Source of the DNA: Nocardia araoensis NBRC 100135
GTDB taxonomy: Bacteria; Actinomycetota; Actinomycetes; Mycobacteriales; Mycobacteriaceae
Direction of reading: 5' to 3'
DNA length: 64,000 nt
NCBI RefSeq assembly: GCF_000308435.1
Contig: NZ_BAFR01000002.1
Coordinates: forward strand, 27,688-91,687
The position numbers and the translations under genes are program-made. Under the pieces are notes generated by a model that was not told where the DNA came from, searched no databases, and saw nothing but the letters and a program-made list of their open reading frames with translations. Of the stretch, positions 1-6,969 are shown piece after piece. Position 1 is the stretch's first letter; each line of letters starts with the position of its first letter.

Positions 1-443
1 GTGGGTTCGCCGAGTTGTTCCGGGTGTTGCGGCCGGGCGGTACGGCGGTGGTATCGAGCTGGGCGCCGATCGCGGACTCGCCGCTGATGCGGATGATGTT
101 CGGCGCTCTGACCGCGGCCGACCCGGACATCCAGGAGCCACAACCGAACTTCCTGAGCCTGGAGAACCCGGAGGTCTTCGAATCGGAGATGCGCGGCGCG
201 GGCTTCGAAGCGGTATCCATCCAGCGGCATTCGATCGCGCTGACCTTCGGCAGCCCCGAAGAGATGTGGGAGACCATGGTGCGCAGCAGCGCCCCCTTGG
301 AGCTCATGCGCCACAGCGTGAGCGCGGAGGTCTGGGCTGGGCGCGCCGCCGTCATGAAGGCGTTTCTCGCCGAGAAGTACCGGCCGCACTGCCCGTTGTC
401 CACCACGGCCTATCTCGGCATCGGCCACAAACCGCGGGAATGA
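1..443 (+). CDS. Class I SAM-dependent methyltransferase, C-terminal part (5' truncated by window edge)
   Basis: The reading frame is open from the first bases (frame of position 3) to a TGA at 441-443, so the start lies outside the window. The visible part begins in the conserved ELFRVLRPGG segment, the post-motif III strand of class I Rossmann-fold methyltransferases. About 130 residues of lid and C-terminal region follow, as in small-molecule methyltransferases of the UbiE/ArsM-like group. The AdoMet-binding GxGxG motif is not in the window, so the substrate cannot be guessed. A strong hairpin directly after the stop separates it from the convergent SDR gene. Confidence 0.75.
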   Translation, partial: GFAELFRVLRPGGTAVVSSWAPIADSPLMRMMFGALTAADPDIQEPQPNFLSLENPEVFESEMRGAGFEAVSIQRHSIALTFGSPEEMWETMVRSSAPLELMRHSVSAEVWAGRAAVMKAFLAEKYRPHCPLSTTAYLGIGHKPRE

Positions 444-446
444 GAA

Positions 447-482
447 CAGCGCGTGACCCTTCCTTTGAAGGGCCACGCGCTG
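447..482. terminator. Bidirectional hairpin terminator between methyltransferase and SDR genes
   Basis: Arms 447-455 (CAGCGCGTG) and 474-482 (CACGCGCTG) enclose a second matched pair, CCCTTC at 457-462 and GAAGGG at 467-472, around a CTTT loop. It lies between convergent stops, so it probably serves both genes. Confidence 0.7.
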
Positions 483-500
483 CCGGGACCGCGAAGCGAA

Positions 501-1268
501 TTACCGCGGCGCCATGCGCAGCGCGCCGTCCATGCGGATGGTCTCGCCGTTCAGGTAGTCGTGCTCGACGATGTACTGCGTCAGCTGCGCGTACTCGTCC
601 GGACGGCCCAGGCGGGACGGGAAGGGCACGCCCGCCTCGAGGCCCTTGCGGTACTCCTCGGTGACGCCGGCCAGCATCGGAGTGTCGATGATGCCGGGGG
701 CGATGGTGTTCACCCGGATGCCGAACTGGGCCAGATCACGCGCGGCCGGAACCGTCATGCCGTGCACGCCGCCCTTGGACGCCGAGTAGGCGATCTGACC
801 GATCTGCCCCTCGAACGCGGCGACCGAAGCGGTGTTGATGATGACGCCGCGCTGGCCGTACTCGTCCACGGCGTCGGTCTTGGCGATCGCGTCGGCGGCC
901 AGCCGCATGACGTTGAAGGTGCCGAGCAGATTGACCGTGATGACCGTGCGGAACAGCTCCAGGTCGTGCGGGCCGTTCTTGGACAGGATGCGGCCCGCCC
1001 ATCCGACACCGGCGCAGTTGACCACGATGCGCAGCGGAGCGCCGGACTCGACGACCTGCGCGACGGCCGCGCTGACCTCGTCGTTGCTGGTGACATCGGC
1101 GGGAATGAGGGTGACCCCGGCGGGCACGTTGTCGCCGGCGCGCTCGATCGACTGCGGTACGTCCAGCCCGAAGACGGTGGCGCCGAGTTCGGCGAGACGC
1201 TTGGCGGTGGCGGCGCCGAGGCCCGATGCGCCTCCGGTGACAATGGCGGCGGAACCCGAAATCTCCAC
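501..1268 (-). CDS. Short-chain dehydrogenase/reductase (type II 3-hydroxyacyl-CoA dehydrogenase/HSD10-like)
   Basis: The product has 255 residues, the usual SDR size. The NAD-binding TGGASGLG is at residues 11-18, NCAG at 84-87, and the catalytic Ser148, Tyr161 and Lys165 (YSASK) are all present. The GVIINTASVAAFEGQIGQ stretch resembles the 3-hydroxyacyl-CoA dehydrogenase type-2 (HSD10) subgroup, so an NAD-dependent 3-hydroxyacyl-CoA or alcohol dehydrogenase of fatty-acid or sterol breakdown is likely; the substrate is inferred. I chose the GTG at 1268, six bases after a GAGAGG ribosome site and giving family length. It is divergent from a TetR gene that may control it. Confidence 0.88.
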   Translation of the reverse strand: MEISGSAAIVTGGASGLGAATAKRLAELGATVFGLDVPQSIERAGDNVPAGVTLIPADVTSNDEVSAAVAQVVESGAPLRIVVNCAGVGWAGRILSKNGPHDLELFRTVITVNLLGTFNVMRLAADAIAKTDAVDEYGQRGVIINTASVAAFEGQIGQIAYSASKGGVHGMTVPAARDLAQFGIRVNTIAPGIIDTPMLAGVTEEYRKGLEAGVPFPSRLGRPDEYAQLTQYIVEHDYLNGETIRMDGALRMAPR

Positions 1269-1388
1269 GATGGTCCTCTCGTTTGTGACAGCCAGTTGGC
1301 CCTTCGTCAATTTGCACCCTAACCGGTAGGCGGCGCGTGGCCCTGCACGGCTCCCGCGACTCGTTCCCGGCGCGGGCCCTTTCCGGCG

Positions 1389-1405
1389 GGTCGGCGGAAC
1401 CGACC
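1389..1405. promoter_or_regulatory. Candidate TetR operator (inverted repeat)
   Basis: GGTCGG-N5-CCGACC is a perfect 6-bp inverted repeat in the divergent SDR/TetR intergenic region, 51 bases before the TetR start. Such palindromes commonly bind the adjacent TetR protein; assignment is by position only. Confidence 0.4.
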
Positions 1406-1455
1406 GCGCAGAATGGAACCGCCCAGTCAGCTCGACCGAACACCGGAGTCACCGC

Positions 1456-2124
1456 ATGACCGAATCGGCCATCAGCGCACGTCTGCCTCGCGGCAGGCAC
1501 GGCCTGCCACGGGAGCAGGTGATCGCCTCGCAGCGCGAGCGGATCCTCGTCGCGACGGCGGAGGCCATGGCCGAGAACGGTTACATCGGAACGTCGGTCG
1601 CGGCGATCCTCAAACGGGCTTGCGTGTCGCGAGAGACGTTCTACGAGCAGTTCCGGTCCAAAGAAGACTGTTTCGAGGCGGCCTATCAACGTGCGGTGCA
1701 GTTACTGCTCGACCGGATCGCCGAGGCCACCGAGACGGAAGACGCGGCGGCCGACACGGACGCGGTGGCTCGAATGGACCGGATCCTGCGCGCTTATCTC
1801 CAGTATCTGGTGGATGATCCGGCCAGCGCGCGGCTGTTCCTGGTCGAGGTCTTCGCGGTGGGGTCGGCCGCCATCGCGCGCAGGGCCCAACTGCAAGAGC
1901 GGTTCGTCGAGTTGATCGCGGCCGTGCTCGACGCGCGGACCGAACAGCAGCGTTTCGCCTGTCAGGCCCTGGCCGCGTCGGTCGGCTCGATGGTCACCGC
2001 GCGGATCGCGGCTGGGGACTCGGGAGGTCTGCTGGCGCTGCGGGAACCGCTGCTGGATCTGTTGCGCCGGGGTGGCCACCTGTATGGGGCTGCGCTGGGC
2101 TCGAGCGGCGAGTCATCCGCTTGA
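1456..2124 (+). CDS. TetR/AcrR family transcriptional regulator
   Basis: The protein has 222 residues. The N-terminal TetR helix-turn-helix lies at about residues 24-70, with the typical core AAILKRACVSRETFYEQF followed by a KEDCFEAAY helix. The all-helical C-terminal ligand/dimer domain carries no recognisable ligand signature. The ATG is preceded by GGAG seven bases upstream. It diverges from the SDR gene, with a palindrome between them, so autoregulation and control of the SDR are likely. Its 3' end overlaps the convergent exporter gene by 131 bases, so the last roughly 43 codons are antisense to the exporter tail. Confidence 0.85.
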   Translation: MTESAISARLPRGRHGLPREQVIASQRERILVATAEAMAENGYIGTSVAAILKRACVSRETFYEQFRSKEDCFEAAYQRAVQLLLDRIAEATETEDAAADTDAVARMDRILRAYLQYLVDDPASARLFLVEVFAVGSAAIARRAQLQERFVELIAAVLDARTEQQRFACQALAASVGSMVTARIAAGDSGGLLALREPLLDLLRRGGHLYGAALGSSGESSA

Positions 2125-2770
2125 GCAGCAGCGCCGCACCGGCCAGCGCGGGAGCGAGCGCCGCCAGACCGGCGACGGCGACGCCGCCGAGCCCCGGTGC
2201 GGTCGCACCCAGCAGGGTCGCCGCGCCGAAGTAGAGGAACAGCAGTCCCGAGCCGATACCGATCGCGTGCTCGGGCAGGTGCTTGCCGACCAGGATGCCC
2301 GCCGCGATGGCCAGCGCGTCGGCGGCGACCATGCCGATGGTCGAGCCCAGCCAGACGCCGACCCAGTCGTAGTCGGTGGCCAGGGCGGCGGTCGCGAACA
2401 TGGTGCGATCGCCCAGCTCGGCGAGCAGGAACGCGGACAGCACCACGAAGAACGGCGCGCCGCCCGCCTTCGGCGCCTTCGGTTCCGGTTCTTCCTCGCC
2501 GGTGCCGAAGTGCTCGCGTAGGGTCCACAGGCCGACGGCCAGGAAGGTGATGGCGGCGATCAGCGCGATCGCTGTGGTCGGCAGTGCCGCGCCGAGGAAA
2601 TAGCCGATGCCGACCGAGATCAGGTGCACCGCCGCGGAGGCGGTCGCGATGCCGCCGAGGACCACCCACCAGCGATAGCGCAGCGCGAATGTCAGCGCCA
2701 TCAGCTGGGACTTGTCACCGAGCTCGGCGAGAAAGACTACGCCGATGGTCAGCAATGCGGTGGCGATCAT
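1994..2770 (-). CDS. TMEM165/GDT1 (UPF0016) family cation exporter, probable Mn2+ exporter
   Basis: A 258-residue membrane protein made of two homologous three-helix halves. Each half carries the family signature: ELGDKSQ at residues 16-22 and ELGDRTM at 118-124. The central linker (about 85-103) is acidic and proline-rich, and the C-terminal 40 residues are low complexity. The family exports Mn2+ (and Ca2+ in eukaryotes). A role in Mn2+ efflux is strongly supported by the yybP-ykoY riboswitch in its leader. The ATG at 2770 follows GGGAG; a longer in-frame start would lie inside the riboswitch and is rejected. Position next to the following gene fits the Rv3848/Rv3847 order as I remember it. 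Confidence 0.88.
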   Translation of the reverse strand: MIATALLTIGVVFLAELGDKSQLMALTFALRYRWWVVLGGIATASAAVHLISVGIGYFLGAALPTTAIALIAAITFLAVGLWTLREHFGTGEEEPEPKAPKAGGAPFFVVLSAFLLAELGDRTMFATAALATDYDWVGVWLGSTIGMVAADALAIAAGILVGKHLPEHAIGIGSGLLFLYFGAATLLGATAPGLGGVAVAGLAALAPALAGAALLLKRMTRRSSPAQPHTGGHPGATDPAAVPAAPADLPSPQPRSAR

Positions 2771-2845
2771 GTGTGGCGGCTCCCAGGTCTCCGGCCTGCC
2801 GACCGGAGATACGGGGACGCTCCGGCCGACAACGAAATGGTTGTC

Positions 2846-2956
2846 CAGGCCGAAGGTCTCGCCCACCGGCCGGAAGCCGGTTCACACAGCCGGACCCGGA
2901 CCGAGCGGGTCAGTATGTCGACTGTGCGATTGGGGGCTACTCCCCTTCGCTGCCTG
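2846..2956 (-). promoter_or_regulatory. yybP-ykoY family Mn2+ riboswitch
   Basis: Read on the minus strand, the leader contains the hallmark GAAGGGGAGTAGC (complement of 2936-2948) and, about 80 bases later, GGGCGAGACCTTCGGCC, the two conserved metal-binding loops of this class. A closing helix CAGGC (2952-2956) with GCCTG (2846-2850) encloses both. Just downstream GACAAC-N6-GTTGTC and CCGGAG...CTCCGG hairpins could form the expression platform before the exporter start. The class senses Mn2+ and classically precedes UPF0016, MntP and TerC genes. Confidence 0.85.
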
Positions 2957-3056
2957 CGACTCTACCCGCCCCCTCCTGCTCCCGCCAACCCGTTGTCATC
3001 GAAATCGCAATGCGCACAATAAGTTTGGCGATCCGCGTGGCGAGTTTCGGTTACCC

Positions 3057-3584
3057 TCACGCGGCCAGCAGCATAGCCAGAACCGCCGTGTCGGGATCGC
3101 TGATCGGATCCAGTCCGACCCTGCTGACCAGCGACGTCACCGTTCCGTCCGACTCCGCCTCCACCCACGCGGCACGGTGCTCCAGGCCCAGATGGGGCAC
3201 GCCTGGCAACAAGACGCAGCCGGAGGCGGCACCCGTGCATTCGGGCAGCGTGGGGCGGGTTTCCGACGGAGGATGCAACATCAGCAGGGCCGGTGGGACA
3301 TGCTCGGCGAAATGGCCGGGTTCCACGGCTTCCTCGCCCAGCACCGGACCTTCGGCAAGCACCAAGCCGACCGTGCCAGGGGCAGGATCGTCGGGTAGAT
3401 CCTCGCGGACTCCGAAGACCGTCGAGGTCGTCAGCAGTCCGGGCAGTGTGGCCACGCGCACCGCGAGGACCAGCACCTGAGCCCACTCCTTGGTGGTCTC
3501 CGGCCACCTGCCGGAGATGACGAAGCCACGCAGCGATCCGCGCGAATGGAACGGCGTGATGCCGATCGGTTCGTTCGTGCGCAT
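3057..3584 (-). CDS. Conserved hypothetical protein (Rv3847-like by position)
   Basis: A 175-residue protein without transmembrane segments or signal peptide. It starts at an ATG preceded by GGGAGG with good spacing. The sequence alternates hydrophobic strands and acidic loops (FHSRGSLRGFVISGRW near the N-terminus), suggesting a small alpha/beta fold, but I recognise no domain. Size and location between sodA and a cation exporter match M. tuberculosis Rv3847, so it is probably that orthologue; the function of Rv3847 is not known to me. Its promoter region carries a perfect half of a CIRCE element. Confidence 0.72.
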   Translation of the reverse strand: MRTNEPIGITPFHSRGSLRGFVISGRWPETTKEWAQVLVLAVRVATLPGLLTTSTVFGVREDLPDDPAPGTVGLVLAEGPVLGEEAVEPGHFAEHVPPALLMLHPPSETRPTLPECTGAASGCVLLPGVPHLGLEHRAAWVEAESDGTVTSLVSRVGLDPISDPDTAVLAMLLAA

Positions 3585-3891
3585 TCCTGCCTCCCGTTGT
3601 GGAACCGGGGGCGACCTTGCCCGTGTTATTTGATCTGGATTCCCGAATATGAACCAGTTGTCACCTGGCACACAAGTACCAAAGAGTGCTAATCGGACGT
3701 CCGGGCGCGGGTCGTCAGGCAATCGGGCTGCGCACGCGGCGGATCGGGCCCCACCTCACCGAGTCCGGATCCGCGACGTCCGGGCGTCGTTCTCGGCAAC
3801 ATGCCCGCGACGCTGGAAACAGAACAGGCCCGTGAATCCGGCCGCGCGTGGCGGCCGGATTCACGGGCCCGGTTCCGTGTGTGGAGCAGGC
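3585..3891. other. Intergenic region upstream of the Rv3847-like gene and downstream of sodA
   Basis: This 307-bp stretch contains the promoter of the minus-strand gene starting at 3584, a CIRCE-like half site GAGTGCTAA at 3684-3692, and the sodA terminator at 3827-3869. No coding frame is convincing. Confidence 0.6.
3827..3869 (-). terminator. Rho-independent terminator of sodA
   Basis: A perfect 19-bp stem (3827-3845 with 3851-3869) has a 5-base loop. On the minus strand it is followed by TGTTCTGTTT. It lies 22 bases past the sodA stop. Confidence 0.85.
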
Positions 3892-4515
3892 TCAGCCGAA
3901 GATCAGGCCCTTGGCCTGCGAGGTCGCCTTGGCGAAGCGCTCCTGCACGTCGGCCCAGTTGACGACGTTCCAGAACGCGGTGACGTAGTCCGCCTTGACG
4001 TTCTTGTACTGCAGGTAGAAGGCGTGCTCCCACATGTCGACCTGCAGCAGCGGGATGATGCCGAGCGGGACGTTGGCCTGCTGGTCGTAGAGCTGGAAGG
4101 TCAGCAGCTTCTGGCCGAGGGTGTCGAAGCCGAGCACCGCCCAGCCGGAGCCCTGCAGGCCGTTGGCCGCGGCGGTGAACTGCGCGCGGAACTTGTCGAA
4201 CGAACCGAACTGGTCGTCGATGGCCGCGGCCAGCTCGCCGACCGGCTTGTCACCGCCGTTGGGGGAAAGGTTCTTCCACCAGATGGAGTGGTTGACGTGC
4301 CCACCCAGGTGGAACGCGAGGTTCTTCTCGTGCAGGAAGATGGCGCTGTGATCGCCCGACTCGCGAGCGGCTTCCAGCTTCTCCAGTGCGGTGTTCGCAC
4401 CGGCGACGTAAGCGGCGTGGTGCTTGGAATGATGAAGCTCGTTGATCTGCCCGGAGATGTGGGGCTCCAGGGCGCTGTAGTCGTAATCCAGATCTGGCAG
4501 CGTGTACTCAGCCAC
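3892..4515 (-). CDS. sodA: Superoxide dismutase (Fe/Mn family), probably Mn-dependent
   Basis: The 207-residue product matches mycobacterial SodA almost throughout. Metal ligands His28, His76, Asp160 and His164 are present (DMWEHAFY at 160-167), as are the N-terminal hairpin HHSKHH and the C-terminal ending KGLIFG. Residue 145 is Gln (YDQQ), where M. tuberculosis Fe-SOD has His and Mn-type mycobacterial SODs have Gln, so manganese is the likely cofactor. It dismutates superoxide; mycobacterial homologues are also exported without a classical signal peptide. The GTG at 4515 follows GGAAGGGAC and gives the exact family length. It diverges from msrA, another oxidative-stress gene. Confidence 0.96.
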   Translation of the reverse strand: MAEYTLPDLDYDYSALEPHISGQINELHHSKHHAAYVAGANTALEKLEAARESGDHSAIFLHEKNLAFHLGGHVNHSIWWKNLSPNGGDKPVGELAAAIDDQFGSFDKFRAQFTAAANGLQGSGWAVLGFDTLGQKLLTFQLYDQQANVPLGIIPLLQVDMWEHAFYLQYKNVKADYVTAFWNVVNWADVQERFAKATSQAKGLIFG

Positions 4516-4694
4516 GATGTCCCTTCCTATGTCGGGCTGGTTGTGCCCGTTGTTCCGGACACAGCCAACCATCATTCGTACACCCGGTCGATTCCAACTC
4601 GGGCCCACGCCCGCGCATTCCGGTGACGCCGCTCACAGCCGGCGGGTCGCGCACCGTCACATCACGCACATCGGCCCCACTGGAAACGCACGCG

Positions 4695-4700
4695 TAGCAT
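4695..4700 (+). promoter_or_regulatory. -10 element of leaderless msrA promoter
   Basis: TAGCAT ends six bases before the msrA ATG and no Shine-Dalgarno sequence is present, the actinobacterial leaderless arrangement. Confidence 0.55.
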
Positions 4701-4706
4701 CGAACC

Positions 4707-5387
4707 ATGTCGTGGTACGACGAACTAGTGGGGCGTCTGAGCCTCCCCGAACCCGTCATGGTCGTTCCCGAGCATGCCCTGCCCGGCCGGGCGGAACCGC
4801 TCGACGTGCCGGATACCCACTACGTCAACGGTCATCCGATCCGCCCGCCGTTTCCCGATGGACTCCAGCTCGCGGTCGTCGCGATGGGCTGTTTCTGGGG
4901 AGCGGAAAAGGGCTTCTGGGAACTCGACGGCGTCTACACCACAGCGGTCGGCTACGTCGGCGGGTACACGCCGAATCCCACCTACGAAGAGGTTTGCAGC
5001 GGGCGGACGGGTCACGCGGAAGCGGTGCTCGTCGTGTTCGATCCCGCGGTGATCGACTACGCGGGCATCCTCACACAGTTCTGGGAGAACCACGATCCCA
5101 CCCAAGGCATGCGGCAGGGCAACGACCGCGGCACCCAATACCGTTCGGCCGTCTTCACCTTCGGCGCCGAGCAGGCCGATCTCGTCCGCTCGACGGCCGA
5201 TGCCTACGGCAAGCGGCTCGCCGCGGCGGGATACGGGCAGATCACCACGGAGATCGCGCCGCTGCCCGGACTGGCGGCCTTCTACTATGCCGAGGGCTAT
5301 CACCAGCAGTACCTGGCGAAGAACCCCGGCGGATACTGCCCCGTGCACGCCACCGGAGTGAGTTGCCCGGCGGGTACGGGCGCCTGA
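4707..5387 (+). CDS. msrA: Peptide-methionine (S)-S-oxide reductase MsrA
   Basis: A 226-residue protein that reduces methionine-S-sulfoxide in oxidised proteins with thioredoxin as reductant. The catalytic motif GCFWGAE lies at 61-67 with nucleophilic Cys62. Further family blocks [23 protein letters not shown] and [15 protein letters not shown] are intact. Two C-terminal cysteines (in GGYCP and SCPAG) can serve as resolving cysteines. An N-terminal extension of about 50 residues precedes the core, as in E. coli-type MsrA. Translation probably starts at the 5' end of the mRNA. It diverges from sodA; a hairpin follows the stop. Confidence 0.95.
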   Translation: MSWYDELVGRLSLPEPVMVVPEHALPGRAEPLDVPDTHYVNGHPIRPPFPDGLQLAVVAMGCFWGAEKGFWELDGVYTTAVGYVGGYTPNPTYEEVCSGRTGHAEAVLVVFDPAVIDYAGILTQFWENHDPTQGMRQGNDRGTQYRSAVFTFGAEQADLVRSTADAYGKRLAAAGYGQITTEIAPLPGLAAFYYAEGYHQQYLAKNPGGYCPVHATGVSCPAGTGA

Positions 5388-5397
5388 GCGCCGACGG

Positions 5398-5427
5398 ACC
5401 GCACATCCGGTCACGTGAATGTGCGGT
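5398..5427. terminator. Hairpin between msrA and the convergent hypothetical gene
   Basis: ACCGCACAT (5398-5406) pairs with ATGTGCGGT (5419-5427) across a 12-base loop. The U-tract is poor, so termination is plausible rather than certain. Confidence 0.45.
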
Positions 5428-5447
5428 TCGGTCGGACAATTCGGCGA

Positions 5448-6029
5448 TCAGAGCGGCGGAGCGATACCCGGACGACTGGCCCGTGGGTCACCCGCGTCGT
5501 GCGCTCGCCACCACCGCGCGCCGCCCGCGACGAAGTCCGCCAGCGGGATCTGCTTGCCCCGCGCGTCGTGCACGGTGAGGTCGTCGAACCACACCCGGAC
5601 GTCCAGTTCCCGCGGATCGATGCCCTCCTCTTGGGAGAACTCCAGAACGTGCGCGGATTCCTGATCGCTGATGCGTGTGTCGAAGCTGAGCAGCTCGCTC
5701 CACAGCGCCCAGCTGCTGTCGTCGAGATCGATGAACTCCCATCCGTGCAGCCGCCCGCCGCCGAAACTCCGGATCGCCTCGTCCAGGCCGTCCAATCGCA
5801 GCGGCAGCACTCTGGGTTCCAGATCGTCCCAGTGTTGGGTGCGCAGTGACGCGGCGACCCGGCTCACGCCGGTGAAGGTCACCTGCACTTGGTGGTCATC
5901 CGCCGCCGTCCCGTGTTCCGGGAGGGTCAGCACCTCGAGGTCGAGTCGAAGTTCCCCGGCGGCCTTGTCGATCGCGAGGCCGAGGCACGTGGCCTCGGAC
6001 AAAGCGACGTTGAGCCCTGCGATGTCCAT
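5448..6029 (-). CDS. Conserved hypothetical protein
   Basis: A 193-residue protein of unknown function. It begins MDIAGLNVALSEATCLGLAID and continues as a beta-rich domain with segments such as LRLDLEVLTLPEHG and VQVTFTGVSRVAASLR, then an acidic, tryptophan-rich C-terminus (WALWSELLSF, VRVWFDDL). No membrane segment, signal peptide or catalytic motif is visible. An in-frame ATG ten codons upstream (6059) is possible, but the chosen start begins where the ordered sequence begins; neither has a clear ribosome site. It converges on msrA and is divergent from the rhodanese gene across a long intergenic region. Confidence 0.65.
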   Translation of the reverse strand: MDIAGLNVALSEATCLGLAIDKAAGELRLDLEVLTLPEHGTAADDHQVQVTFTGVSRVAASLRTQHWDDLEPRVLPLRLDGLDEAIRSFGGGRLHGWEFIDLDDSSWALWSELLSFDTRISDQESAHVLEFSQEEGIDPRELDVRVWFDDLTVHDARGKQIPLADFVAGGARWWRAHDAGDPRASRPGIAPPL

Positions 6030-6397
6030 TCCGTGGCGTAGCCCCCTGCTCACGTTCATGGGGCCAAGGCTACCGATCGTTTCCGCAGGATCGCGGGATT
6101 TCGGCGGCGTTCTGGATTCGATGGAACCGAATGGGACTCGGCCCCGTCCAAGTAGTTGTCGGAACCCATCGGCCGCGGGTTCCGATGTCGGCGACGAATG
6201 GCCGCTCCGGGATTGGTATGGAGGGGAGTCCCGGATCGGCCATTCGCATCGCTCGACCGTTAGGGGCTGAATCCGCACGTTGATCAGGTTCAGCTGGCCG
6301 AGTCCGAACCGGAGGTCCGTAACGGCCCCTATTTGGTAGCTGATCAGTTGCTATAAAGCTGGGCGAATCCGGCGAAACACCATCGACAGCTGGGACT

Positions 6398-6447
6398 TGT
6401 GGATCGAGCTGTGGATTATGTGGATAACTTTGCCCGAGTTATGCACA
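6398..6447. promoter_or_regulatory. Cluster of DnaA-box-like sites
   Basis: Four 9-mers lie within 50 bp: TGTGGATCG (6398-6406), TGTGGATTA (6410-6418), TGTGGATAA (6419-6427, a perfect TTATCCACA on the minus strand) and TTATGCACA (6439-6447, one mismatch, opposite orientation). Such clustering is typical of replication origins or DnaA-titrating or DnaA-regulated loci. Confidence 0.5.
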
Positions 6448-6564
6448 ACCAGCATCGGGCGGGTGCGCGGTCGAGTTCCGGAGGGGAGAACATACCCGAA
6501 GTCGCGGCTCGCTGTCGAGGTCGCTCCCCTGGCATGGAACTGCACGGCGGTCCGCCACGCATGG

Positions 6565-6570
6565 CAGGAT
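6565..6570 (+). promoter_or_regulatory. -10 element of leaderless rhodanese promoter
   Basis: CAGGAT is followed by seven bases and then the GTG start at 6578, the same arrangement as at 59408-59421. Confidence 0.45.
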
Positions 6571-6577
6571 CGAATCT

Positions 6578-6949
6578 GTGACGAGCCCCCACGTTCCGTC
6601 GGTCACGGTGGAGGACGTGCCTGCCGAATTCGACGGCAGCGCGCCCGCGTCGGCCGACACGCCGCGATCCATCCTGCTCGACGTCCGTGAGGCCGACGAG
6701 TGGCGGCTCGGACACGCCCCGGGTGCGATACACATCCCGATGGTCGACGTTCCCGCCCGGATCGATGAACTGGAGTACGACGCGGATCTCTACGTCATCT
6801 GCAGGCAGGGCGGCAGGTCCCTTCAGGTGGTCGAATATCTCACGCACATCGGCTACGAGGCCATCCAGGTCCGCGGGGGCATGGTGGCATGGCAGCAGGC
6901 CGGCCGCCCGCTGGTCGCGGACGGCGACCACGAGGCGAAGATCTACTGA
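6578..6949 (+). CDS. Rhodanese-like domain protein
   Basis: A 123-residue single rhodanese domain. It has the CH2-A-like LLDVREADEWRLGHAPGAIHIP and the active-site loop CRQGGRS, where Cys accepts the sulfane sulfur; the loop is intact, so persulfide transfer is possible. The C-terminal VRGGMVAWQQAGRPL block is also typical. It probably moves sulfur between thiols in the cytoplasm; the physiological partner is unknown. The GTG start fits a leaderless mRNA. The next gene starts only 20 bases downstream, so rhodanese, DUF4328 protein and glpQ likely form one transcript. Confidence 0.9.
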   Translation: MTSPHVPSVTVEDVPAEFDGSAPASADTPRSILLDVREADEWRLGHAPGAIHIPMVDVPARIDELEYDADLYVICRQGGRSLQVVEYLTHIGYEAIQVRGGMVAWQQAGRPLVADGDHEAKIY

Positions 6950-6969
6950 CGAAAGAACGAGGTGCGCGG

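Larger units (their letters stand above)
6030..6577. other. 548-bp intergenic region with DnaA-box-like cluster
   Basis: No convincing coding frame is present. The right half is less GC-rich (around 6330-6360, CTATAAAGC) and contains four DnaA-box-like 9-mers at 6398-6447, described separately. It must also hold the promoters of the two divergent flanking genes. Confidence 0.6.

Noticed and set aside
2771..2866. Longer exporter frame starting at 2866
   Set aside because: That start lies inside the riboswitch loop sequence and the extra 32 residues are not membrane-protein-like. The ATG at 2770 has a ribosome site.
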